DNA of 64,000 nt from contig NC_091272.1 in NCBI RefSeq assembly GCF_042100115.1, positions 6,634,001 through 6,698,000 on the forward strand. Direction: 5' to 3'. Position numbers and translations under genes: made by a program. The notes beneath the pieces are model-generated. The model was not told the origin of the DNA. It saw only the letters and a list, made by a program, of their open reading frames with translations, and made no database searches. This DNA comes from Alternaria dauci (Eukaryota; Ascomycota; Dothideomycetes; Pleosporales; Pleosporaceae). Of this stretch, positions 31,643 to 42,950 are shown piece by piece (within the stretch, counting starts at the first letter, position 1; the number at the start of each line of letters is the position of its first letter).

Positions 31643-32530
31643 CTTAGTTTTAAGGTAAGAGGTAGTATAACACTAAAGTAATAGTAGGGTATATTATAAG
31701 AAATAGGTAAGTCTAAAAATATACTTAGGATATAAGAAATAATCTAAACTATATAGTATAAGGAACTAAGAATATTTATTAGAATATAATTTAGGGTTAA
31801 AGAGCGCTTAACTTAGAATAGAAATAAACCTAACGACCTAGAGGAGAACTATATCTAATTACCTTAGATATAGTTTAGAAAAGATAGGATATCTAGAGAA
31901 CTCTACTAGAATATACTTAGAATAAAAAGAAAGAAATCTAGAGTCCTAAGAACTACCCTAAGAAGTCTAGGAACTAGAATTAAGAAAAGATAGAACTATA
32001 GCTTAGGAATAAATATCTATTAAGTAGCTATTACTAATCTCTAAAGTTAAAAACCTATTATAAATATAAGAATTACTTAGTCCTTTAGTCTACTCTATTT
32101 TCTAAATACTTTTTAGAAACTAAGTTTTAAAAAAGAAGGGACCTTTAATTTCTTAAGTAAGGGAGGGAGTAGTATAAATACTTTATAGAGAAAGAAGATT
32201 AGAAGTAATACTAATATCTTTAAAAGGAATAAGAAGTAAAATAAGATAGTTAGATATAGATTTCTATAAGAACTATAGCTAAAAGCTTATAAGGATAGTA
32301 GTAATATAACTAGTTAACTACTTACTACTAAAACCTAGAGAAGTATATAATAAAAACTAGAAACTATTACTACTAGACTTAGTAATAGAGGTATCCTTAA
32401 CTATAGTAATAAGCTTAATAATAGGAACCTTAAGTTAAAGATTAGAATTAATTAACTTTATATAATAATAAAGACTACTAATATTAATAAGATATTAGCT
32501 ACTAGGAAAATACTTATAAGGAGAGGCCTT
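31643..32530. other. RIP-mutated sequence, no gene recognised
   Basis: AT-rich, all frames closed. It lies between Element 2 and copy B of repeat family 4. No LTR, TIR or coding motif seen. Confidence 0.5.
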
Positions 32531-34500
32531 CTTATACTTTTTAACCTACTCCTTTAGAGCCTTAATAGTTAGCTTATAAAGAGAGCGCTAAACTAAATAA
32601 ACCTTAGAAGAAGCTAGAGGAACTAGAGTAAAAGACTTCTTATAAAGAGCTTTCTTCTTTATTAGTAATAGTATTACTAGCTTTTAAGTAGTAGTATACT
32701 TAAGAGGAGTAAGTATCTTATAAGTAGCCTTCTTTAGTAACTTAGATTAAGTAATAACCTAGTTATTACCTAACTCCCTAATTAAAAATAGCTTAGTAAG
32801 AGCTAAATCCTTAGAGATAATATTATTAGTATCTAAGCTAAGCTTAGGCTTAAAGTTACTAGCCTTACCTTTATTTAACTAGCTTAAATAAAGACTATAA
32901 CTAATAGTAGACTTCTTACTAACTTAGCTAAAGGAAAAGTAAATAAATAGAAGTTTCTTAATAGGTATTATAGCCTTATTAGTGCTAGTGTAAGTAAGGA
33001 GAAGTAAAGTAAGAGTATTAAGGATATTAGAGGAAAGGATAGGGGAGAGCTAGCTAATATAAGTAATACTATAATAAATAAGAATATTACTTAGAAAAAG
33101 TTTAAATTAGTAGAATATATAAAGAAGAAAAGAAGAGGCTATCTAAAAGATAATTAGGTACTTATAGTAGAAAGAATAAGTATCTAAGGTACTACTATAA
33201 ATATAACTAATATAGATACTATTCTTATATAACTTACTATTAATATATATAATAATATAGGTACTATAGACTTTAGTGTAATAGTTAGAGTTATAGTAGC
33301 TATATATAGAACTAATATAGTTAAGGTTATTAATACTATAAATTATAATAGTGCCCTAATAGACGCTTAGTATTAAAGACTTAATATTAGAATTAATAAT
33401 AGTATACTTTATAGAGCTAAATAAGTAGAAGTATATACTAATAGTCCTAAACTTAGGAAAAAGATCAAGTAGCCTCTTAGAGTTAATCTAAAAGTCTAAA
33501 AACTTATTATTAAGGTAAATTATAAATAATAAAAGTAAAGGTCTAAGGGTAAAACTAGTATACTTAGGTTTTTAGAAGTAGAGCTAAAGAGATTTAATCT
33601 AATTATAAGAGAGGACTTTCTTAGTATTATTAATAACTATATAAAGTAAGATATAAAAAAGATATTTAGAAAGATAATAAATAGAATTTAAAACTTATAA
33701 TACTTTAGAACCTTATTATAACTAGAATTAAAAGATAGATATATAAAGAGCTTAAGATTAATAAAACCTTTACTACTAGGAACTACTCTCTTTAAAAAAG
33801 AAATAAGTTTAATTTTACTAGTATTAGGCTAAATAAAAGAAAGTATAATTTAAATAATATTTACTAAGTCTATAAGTATAGAGGTAGAATTATAAATTTC
33901 TTTAATATTATCTTATTTAAAAAGCTAAGTAATAGTAGCTTAATTAATAGTACTTACTTATTCTTACCCTAAGATAGCCTTAGTAATAATTAAAGAAGGC
34001 TTTATATAGTAGTAGTAGGATAGGTAAAGAGAGGGGGAATCTAAGATATTATAGTCTATTACTAAAGTATTCTTAGGTAGTATAGGTAGACCCTTAGGTA
34101 TTATAAAGATAAGATCCTAAATATTCTAGTTAAAGACTAGGCTATTAGAATCCTACTCTCCCTAAGATTAGTTATTAAGATCTTAAATAAGTAAAGCTAA
34201 GTAATATAGTAAAGAATTAGAAATAGAATTAGACTTACTATAAGAGCCTAATACTAAAGCCCTCTTAGTTATAATAGTATCCTTAGTAATAGCTAGTAGA
34301 GGTATATAAGTAAGTAAGGTAGAGGAATTAAGTAGTATAGATATAGTAGTAGATTACTCCTTAGGTAACTTAGTACTATACTAAATATAAAGGCGCTTTA
34401 GCTTCTTAGGGGAGTTAATAGTAAGAAAAGATATTATAATAAAAGTATAGTAGGGTTAAGAGGAATAGTAAGAGAATAATAAAGCTAGTAAAGTAGTATA
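32530..34500. repeat. Repeat family 4, copy B (about 2 kb, unidentified)
   Basis: Same orientation and order of blocks as 22,390-24,350. On the minus strand around 34,080-33,880 there is a long stretch with few stops (containing L-P-x-L-P-K-N-T-L-V-I-D), suggesting an ancestral protein-coding gene I cannot name. Confidence 0.55.
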
Positions 34501-35130
34501 AATAAAGTAATAAAGTAGTTAAAGGAAAGAAGAGGTAGAGTAAGTAGAAGTAATATTATTATTATTTAGTATTTAGTTACTAGGTACTAAAGGGCCTTTA
34601 GTAATAAATAGAGCTAGAGTAATATTAAGGTTTATAGAAAAGGTAGGTCCTATAGCTAGTACTAAAGGATATTTAGAATATACTTAGGATATAAAAGGTA
34701 ATCTATATAGTACTATTAAAGGAGGTAAAGGTATTCTAGATAGTATAGAGGTTAGCTAAGTAGAGTAAGAAGATAATTAAATAAAAAGAATAGAAGATAT
34801 ATATAAGAACTTAGTTAAATATAAAGTAATATTTAATAAATCCTAAAAGACTATTAGAAGAAAAAGTAGTCTATCCTAAGAACTATAAGAGAAGAGGAAA
34901 GGAATAAAGATAGTATAGTAAAGAAGAATTAAAATTATAATAAGAATTAGAGAATATAGCATAAAAAAGTATAAGATAAATAGTTAGTAAATTATATTAA
35001 GAGGGAGGACTTTAGTATTTAATTTAGGATTTATAAGTTTACTAATTAAGGTTTTATATAAATTTTATTATATAGTAGTAAATCTAAGAGTTATTCTAGT
35101 TAAAGAAGAAGAGGCCTTTTTATTAAGTAA
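34500..35130. other. RIP-mutated sequence, no gene recognised
   Basis: AT-rich, with a purine run at 35,000-35,012. No domain or repeat partner assigned. Confidence 0.4.
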
Positions 35131-36900
35131 GGGAAGGATATAGCAGAGAAACTAAAGGAAGTATAAGTAGTTAAAGAACTATTAGGCTTAGGGATAGTAT
35201 AGGAAAAAGGAGGCTTTATAGAAACTAGCTAAATAGTATTTAGCTATAAGATAATAATAATAATATATACTCCTTTTAATATTTCTATATCTACTTACTA
35301 TATTAAGTACCTATTCCTAATAGAGAATTAGTAATAAAATACTCTACTATATATAGTAGAGTCTAAAGCTTTACTAAATATTCTACTTTAGTTATAGTAA
35401 AAGGATACTTATACTTAGTAGTAAGTTAAAGACTTTAAGTAAGTTTTATATACTTAAAGCTATAAAGGTATATAAGTTTAGTATACTAATTATAAGGAAG
35501 TCCTAAGATATAATAGTAGAATTTATATTCTAAAAGAACTAACTATTAGGTAGGAAATCTTATCTTTATACTATAATATATATATAGTAAGTTACTTTAG
35601 TATATATAAGATACTTAAGCTTCTTAGTAAGTACTACTATTAGCTATTACTTAGCTAAGATATCTAAGAATATAAAGGACTTATACTATATATTAAAGAA
35701 GTAAAACTATATAATATAGTAAATATAGTATACTAGTATTACTACTAATCCTAAAGGATATCTTTAAGGAAGTCTTTTTATATTTTATTATAAGATTACT
35801 ATTATTAAAAGATAAATTAAGTTATATCTTTAATATAGTACTTATAATTATAGACTACTTCTCTAAGATAGTTATCTATATACCTACTTTAAAAACCTAA
35901 GATATAAAATAGTTTATAAAATCCTACTTTAATTAGGTTATTTTAAAATATAGGGTATAGAAAGGTATTATATTAAACTAAGGCTTAGTGTTTACTTCTA
36001 TATTTTAGATAGAGATCTACTACTAACTATAAATAAAGTGTAGGCTTAGTATAGCCTTCTATCTATAGATAGATAGGTAAACTAAATACTAGAATTAGAC
36101 TATAGAGTAATACTTAAGAATTTTTATATTTAAAAAATAAGATAACTAGGTCTAATTATTATTAATAGTATAATTTACTTATAATAACTCTATTTATAAA
36201 TTTATAAAAGCTACTCCTTTCTACTTTATTTATAGTAAGTACCCCTTACTTATAATACCTCCTAAGGATAGTAAGTAAGAGGGGGAGGTACTAGATATAG
36301 TAGATAGAGTTTAGCGTATATATAGTATACGTATAGTAGTAATAGATTATCTATTAAAAGTATAAGAGTATTAAAGCTACTACTATAATAAGAAATATAA
36401 GCTAAATATTTTTTATAAAGGAGACCTTATTCTCCTTAGTATAAAGTATATTAACCTAGTTAACTAACTTAGTAAAAAGCTTTTTAGTAAGTATATTAGA
36501 CTATTTTAAGTCTAGAATATAGTTAGGTTATAAGTATATTACTTACTTCTACTACTTTATTATTATATTTATAATATCTTCTATATATCTCTTCTAGAAT
36601 AATAGAATTCTAGGAAAAATAATAATAATAATATATAACTACTAGAAGTTACCCTAGAAGGTTAAGAAGTTTAGGAAGTAGAAAAAATCCTTAGAAAATA
36701 TATAAGAAAAGGCTAGTTATAGTATTAGCTAAGATAGAAAGGATATAATAAATCCTAAGATACTTAGACCCTAGCCTTTAACTTTAAAGATATAGAAGAA
36801 CTACTTTAAGACTTTAAAGGATTATAAAGCTTATAGTAAGTAAAGTAATAAAAAAAAGTATAATAAAAGGATTTATAACGTACTTAAGGTATAAATCCTA
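35130..36900 (+). pseudogene. Ty3-like RNase H/integrase remnant, RIP-killed
   Basis: 35,130-35,350 repeats the block at 6,880-7,100. From about 35,520 the frames read as an integrase zinc-finger region. A core segment with I-I-I-D-Y-F-S-K-I-V-I-Y-I-P lies near 35,845-35,890, G-L-V-F-T-S-I-F near 35,985-36,005, and a mutated T-D-G-Q-T block near 36,062-36,080. An integrase C-terminal G-D-L-I-L-L segment is near 36,420-36,440. Protease and RT are missing, so the copy is internally deleted as well as RIP-mutated. It is different from Elements 1 and 2. Confidence 0.7.
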
Positions 36901-36967
36901 TAGTATAGGATTTTAGGTATCTATATATATAAAAAGTAAAAAATATAAAAAAGAAAAAGAAAAAATT

Positions 36968-37080
36968 AAGCCTTACTATCTTTACTATCCTTACTATCCT
37001 TACTACCCTTACTATCTTTATTACCCTTACTATCTTTACTATCTTTACCCTCCTTACTATCCTTACCTATACTATACTTA
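36968..37080 (+). repeat. Imperfect CTTACTATCTTTA-type minisatellite
   Basis: About nine imperfect 9-12-base units of CTTACTATCC/CTTTA in a row, within a pyrimidine-rich strand bias. Confidence 0.75.
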
Positions 37081-38245
37081 GACCTAGTATCTTCTAGCTA
37101 TATAGCTTACGCGTTAGTAGAGCTATTCTTACTCTCTATATTAGATAGACCCTTATTATCTTTATTATTATTATTACTATTACTACTAGTACTATTCTAG
37201 AAAAAGTTAGTTAAAATAAATAAGGTTAAAAGATAAAGTATAAGAGTATACTATAATTACTATATAACTAACTAACTACTCTAAGGTAGTAGTAATCCTA
37301 TACTACTTAACTAAGATTAGGCTAAGAAAGTTAATAGAAGTTATAAGAATCTAGGTAGGAACTCTTAGAGGAGTCCTAGTATAGGTAGTAAGGTAATAGT
37401 AGTTAGTAAACTCTAAGTTAAACTAGCGCTACGCGTATATAAACTTAATACTTATATAAAGTACTATAGTATTAGTTTTAAGAGTAGTAGTACCTTATAT
37501 AGTAGTATTATACCTTACGCGTAAGTGGTATAAATAATTAATATAAGTATTTAAGTTACTAAGAATTTATAAAGATTAGCTAAAGTATAATATACTTAAA
37601 GAGTTTAAAAGTACTTACTAAAGTATAACTACTATAGTTACTAAAAGTATAGTAATTTTAGTAATACTTATCTAGCTTCTTATAAATCTACTTTTACTTA
37701 TAAATAGTTTAAGTATAGTATAAGTAAGTTACGTAAGTAGTAATTATATTAATATACTTATTACTATTACTCTAAGTAAATACTATAGTATTTTAGAGGT
37801 AGGACTTCTTAAAATATTATAGATTAGGATAATAGACTATATTAGGAAGTTTATAGCTTACGTAGAGGGTATAATTAAGGTATATATAAGTATTAGTGTA
37901 AAGGTGTTAAGTAAGGTATTAGAAAAATTTCTATTATAATAAATAATAAATAGATAGTTACTATAGAAAATTCTATAAACCTAAAGAGGAAGTAAATAAA
38001 AAGTTACCTTTACTATAATAAAGTAAAAGTATAAGGGTAACTTATCTTAAAATCCTTAGTTACCTCTATATTACTCCTAGACCTAGTAATAAGTATAATA
38101 TACTTTACCCTAATACTATATCTATATAGTATAAGATAGACGCGTATAAGGCGGACTAAAAGACTAGATACTCTTTTCCTATTTTCTAATAAAAATTTTA
38201 AGTTTTTATTAAGGCTAGGACTATTAAGGACGTTAGCCTAAGAGG
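37080..38245. other. RIP-mutated sequence, no gene recognised
   Basis: AT-rich, closed in all frames. It ends in a purine run (38,245-38,255) that resembles a polypurine tract before the next LTR-like block. Confidence 0.45.
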
Positions 38246-38257
38246 GGAGGTTTTATA

Positions 38258-38500
38258 ATATATAAGATATAGCTTAGCTAGAAGGGTACTAAGGTCCTAA
38301 TTTAATTACTTCTTTTATTATCTTTATAGATAGGGAACTTACTCTTAACTTATACTTTATATATAGAAAGACTAGTAAGAATTATTATTATTACTTTCTT
38401 TAGTATACTATTAGAATATAGAGCTATCCTATACTATTCTCTTATAGTATAAAGTAAATACTATTACTTATAACTACCTTTTATAGTAAGTGGTTATTTA
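38258..38500 (+). repeat. LTR-like repeat (family 3), copy at 38.3 kb
   Basis: Collinear with 6,233-6,500. Preceded by AAGAGGGGAGG, so probably the 3' LTR of the element whose integrase remnant lies at 35.1-36.9 kb. Confidence 0.5.
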
Positions 38501-38922
38501 TAAATAATATTCCTTAACTACTATAATATAAAGATTTTAACCTTTTTAGACTAGCTAAAGATAATAATTATTTTACTAGATTATTAGATATATATCTAGT
38601 ACTTTTATAAGTATAATTATTAATATATAAAGAATCTAAGCTTATAGTAGAAGATATAAGTTAGTTTAAGAACTTAGTTATAATAACTAAAATAAGTTAG
38701 GCTTTAGGAATAATAGGCTAAAGCTTAATTAGCTTATTCCTTAATAGTATCTTAGTTATATATATAAAGTATATAGTTTATAGTTAATATATTTAAATAA
38801 TACTTAGATTAAACCCCTAAACCTTAAATTAAAGGATAATCTAAGCTATCCCTAATTAACCTTTAGGATAAGGTAGCTTATAGTTCTCTTCTCTATTAAA
38901 TATAACCTTAGTATACCTATAT

Positions 38923-40268
38923 TTAAATAATAAATATACTAGTAAAAGATATAAGTATAATACTATTAAAAGATACTATAATAAATTATAGTAAAGGTAT
39001 ATTTCCTAAATACCTATTTTTACTATATATAGCTATATATAGTTTAATAATAGATAGGTTAAAACTAAAGCCCTAAACTTTAAGTAGTTCTAGATAGTTA
39101 TAGTAATATTAGGGAGAAGAGGAGTTAAAGTAGAAGAGGAGTTTTTTAGTTAATAACTATAGTTTATAGCTTACCTCTAGGCTTATAACTATAGTACTTA
39201 AGGCTATAGAAATATTTAAGTAACTACTAGCTCTTTAAATTTCTATTTCTTAACTTCTACTTTAATACTCTACCCTAAAGCTTACTACTAAAGAGAAATA
39301 CCTTCTTTAATACTATACGCCTTATAATATATAATTATATTATAGGCGTTAAATAGCTATTCTTAGAGTTATAGATAGTACTTAATATTAATACTAACGT
39401 AAATATAAAGTACTAGTATACTAAGGATTAAATTAGCTTAAACTATAATAATTTTAAGCCTTATAGTATCTTAAGCCCCTTCTTAAATACTTACCTCTCC
39501 TCTCTTAACTTATTAGATAATACTACTAAGGACTAATATAAAATTCTCTTCTATATAGATAGCCTATTTACTATAACTCTTATTTACCTAGGTAGTATTA
39601 CTTTACTAGCTAGCACTAGGATAAATATAGAAGTAAGGTTATCTATTACTATAGAGTAGAACGTTCGTATTAAGAAGCTAAGCAATATAATAGTAGCTAA
39701 AGGTATACTTATAATAAAGTAAGAAGCTTATATTAAGATAGTTATAAGTAAGGACTATAATAGATAGCTATAGTAGGTCCTTAGCTAGCTTATCCCTATT
39801 TTATAATTATATTAAGTAGGTATAGCTAATAATTACGCGCGTAGGGTAGGTATTAATAAGGTAGTAGATAATTAATTTAATAATAATAATATTAATATAG
39901 GAGGCTTAGGATATAGTATAATAGGACTTAGGTGCGTAGTAACTATAGAGGAGTTTAGGTAATAGTAATATATAAGCTTTATAGCTACTTAAAAGGAATT
40001 ATAATTATAATAATATTAGTACTACTTATATTCTTAAAATATAACTACTATAATATAATAGAGCTTAATCTCTAGGTAGTATTAGTAGTAATTATAATAG
40101 TAGAGACGTTAAGGTAGTATAGGGCGTAATATAAAGGATAGATAAAGAGGTATTATAGGTAAAAAGAGACTTCTAAATATACTAAGATAGTTTAGGCTTA
40201 GTTTTAAAATTTCTTAGTAATATAATATAAGATAATACTATAGGCCCTATCCCTAAGGCCTAAGGGGA
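38923..40268 (+). repeat. Repeat family 2, copy B (1,346 bp) with 16-bp target duplication
   Basis: Inserted inside an LTR. The 16-mer CTTAGTATACCTATAT is present both directly before (38,907-38,922) and directly after (40,269-40,284). Reverse complement of copy A at 543-1,898. The LTR sequence on either side rejoins cleanly when one 16-mer and the insert are removed, so both ends of the family are fixed at base resolution. A duplication of this length suggests target-primed integration. Confidence 0.75.
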
Positions 40269-40409
40269 CTTAGTATACCTATATAATAGCTCTTATAGTA
40301 TAGCTTTTTATATTTAATATTTAATCCTAATTAATAAATCCTTACTCTAAGACTTTATTAATATAATATATATTAAGCCCCTTTAGGCTATAGGGATAAG
40401 GCTTATATT

Positions 40410-40865
40410 TTTTTATTTACTATAAGTAGAGGGGTACTATTAAGATTAAACTTTAAAAGAATAAAAAGTAGTTATCCCTTTACTTATTATTTATAAAAGT
40501 TAATTAAAAAGATAAGGTAATAATATAAGTTAAATACTAAGATAAGTAATATTTTATAGAAGTTAAGCTTTAATATTTATATATAAAAACTAAGAATAAA
40601 AAAAATTTACTAAAAGTAACTAAAAATAAATACCTATTAAACCTTAGGAGGGTATAATAGGGATTACTAGCTATTAGCTAGTAATATAATTATAATATAT
40701 TATAAAGAGGAGGATATAGTATATTTACTATAACTAAGAAAGGTTATATAAAAACTTAGCTACTTCTAACCTTTATACTAATACTAACTTTAAGTATCCT
40801 ACTATATATAATTAAATTATACTATATAAAATTAAATTATAGTATATATAAATAGATACTATAAG
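40410..40865 (+). repeat. Fragment of repeat family 1
   Basis: Matches only the first ~450 bases of family 1 (pyrimidine/purine opening block through the 20-bp tandem repeat, about 2 units here), then diverges. Confidence 0.6.
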
Positions 40866-41639
40866 GAGGCTAGGAACTATAAGGTTAGTAATAAGGTTTA
40901 GCTTAAGCTTAATAAGTAGTATAGTACTAGCTATAAGTCTTATAAGCTTAATTAGAAAAATACTAAGTATATAGTAATTAAAGTAGTTAATAACTATTTA
41001 GTTAAGTTAAATACTCTACTAGGCTACTATCTTATTTTTTATATTAACTAACTTTACTTTTTTAATATAGACTTACTACTAAGCTAAGTATAAGATAACT
41101 ACTAGCTACTACTACTATAAGTAAATAGTAGTAAAGAGTAAGTTATAAAAGAGATTATTATAAAGTAGCTTAGATACTAAGGTTAAAGATAAAAGCTTTA
41201 CTATAATATTAAATAGAAAGGATACTATTAAATATCCCTTAAACTAGTAGAGCTATTAGAAGAAATAAAAGTACTAAACTAGTAGTTAGCTTATATAAAA
41301 GACCTTTAAGATAGTAAAGAATACTTATTAAATAGTTTTTAGTAGTTTCTACCCTTAAGTAAAGAGGAGGAGGGGGGTATTATAATAGGCTAAAGCTTAA
41401 ATTAGCTTATTCCTTAATAAGATCTTAGTTATATATATAAGGTATATAGTTTATAGTTAATATATTTAAATAATACTTAAACTAAACCCCTAAACCTTAG
41501 ACTAAAAGATAATTTAAGCTATCCCTAATTAATCTTTAGGATAAGGTAGCCTATAGTTCTCTTCTCTATTAAATATAACTTTAGTATACTTATATAAAAG
41601 CTCCTATAGCGTAGCCCCCTTATAATAATAGTTTAATAT

Positions 41640-42075
41640 AAGATAATTAATTCTAAGTATTAATATTTAAGATATATATAGTAATATTTCTATTATATTA
41701 TAGTTCTCCCTTATTCCTAAAGCTAAACTAATATTAAAAAGATTAGAAAAAACTATAGAACTATAATAACTTATAACTATAGATATAGTAAAGAATTTAT
41801 ATATTTTATTATATAATTATATAATATACGCCTTAGGGTCTATAGACTATAAGTAAAAGCTTCTATTATAATTATTAAATTAGAGGTTATTAAGCGGCTA
41901 GAGTTATTTAAAGTTTATTTTCTATTCTTAAAAACTTCTTTTAACTATATAAATATAATATAGAAGTTTATTATATATAAGACTATAAAGTATAAAGATT
42001 ATATATTAAAAAGAATTTTTAGAAATTATTAGCTTTTAATAAAACTAGAGCTATCTTAGTAATTTTACTACATAA
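41640..42075 (+). repeat. Repeat family 5, copy A
   Basis: Reverse complement matches 56,845-57,260, including a block around CTAGAGCTATCT at one end. The block lies next to unRIPped host sequence at 56.84 kb, so the boundary there marks an element end. No coding capacity recognised. Confidence 0.6.
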
Positions 42076-42950
42076 GTATTAACTAAATATAGGTACTAGG
42101 CGTATAGTTATAATAAGGCTATAGCTAGCTAATTAGTAAAATCTAAGTAAGAAGCTATTTACCTAGATTCTATATTACGTTTAGTATTATAATAACTATA
42201 GTAGTTACTATAATAGTAGGCTACTAAGGCCTACGTAACAGCTACCTATATCCTATACCTTAATATATTAATAATAGACCTCTAAGCTAGGTATATTTAG
42301 TTCTATTTAGAGCTAAGGTAGATTTTAAGATAAGTATTATAAATATATTTATTATAGCTAAGCTAGGAATATAGTACCTATATAAGTAGATTACTAAAGC
42401 TAAGGTTATAGCTATAAGATAAGATAAAATATAAGATATAGGTAAGAGTATACTATACCTTAAATAGATTTAAATATATATATAAATATATTACTAGCTA
42501 AATCTTATAAGAGCTAGTATATTATATAAAGTAAATTTATAATAGTAATCTATTTAATATACTAAGATATATAGCGTAACTTAGGGGAGTATTATAGTAA
42601 GAGATTTAACTAGGATTAATAGATTATATTAATATCTAGTAATATTATTATACTACCCTATAATTTATCTAGTCTCTTACGCGAATAATTATTTTATAGA
42701 GAATATATCTACTATAATTACTACTATAGTATCTATACGCGTAATACCTACTATATCTATATACTAGATAAATATAGTTACTAGATAAATACCCCTATAA
42801 CCTAATATTATAATAAAAATAAGGTTATAAAGCTACTAAAAATTATAATAAAATTATATAAAGCTAGATATATACTATATATAGGCTTATAAAAGTTTTA
42901 GCTTATTTAAAATATTTTTTTAGGGTCTAGATTACCTAAGTATAGCTTAT
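42075..42950. other. RIP-mutated sequence, no gene recognised
   Basis: AT-rich. It may contain the 3' part of the pogo-like element read on the minus strand, but no motif is clear. Confidence 0.35.

Larger units (their letters stand above)
38712..41628 (+). mobile_element. Short, RIP-dead LTR element with a nested insertion
   Basis: A roughly 240-bp repeat beginning near AATAGGCTAAAGC occurs at 38,712-38,922 (continuing at 40,285-40,313) and again at 41,379-41,628. The second copy is preceded by a good polypurine tract (AAAGAGGAGGAGGGGGG, 41,361-41,377), as expected for a 3' LTR. The 5' LTR is split by copy B of repeat family 2. The internal region after removal of the insert is only about 1.05 kb, so the element looks non-autonomous. 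It includes a family-1 fragment at 40,410-40,865. No domain recognised. Confidence 0.55.
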
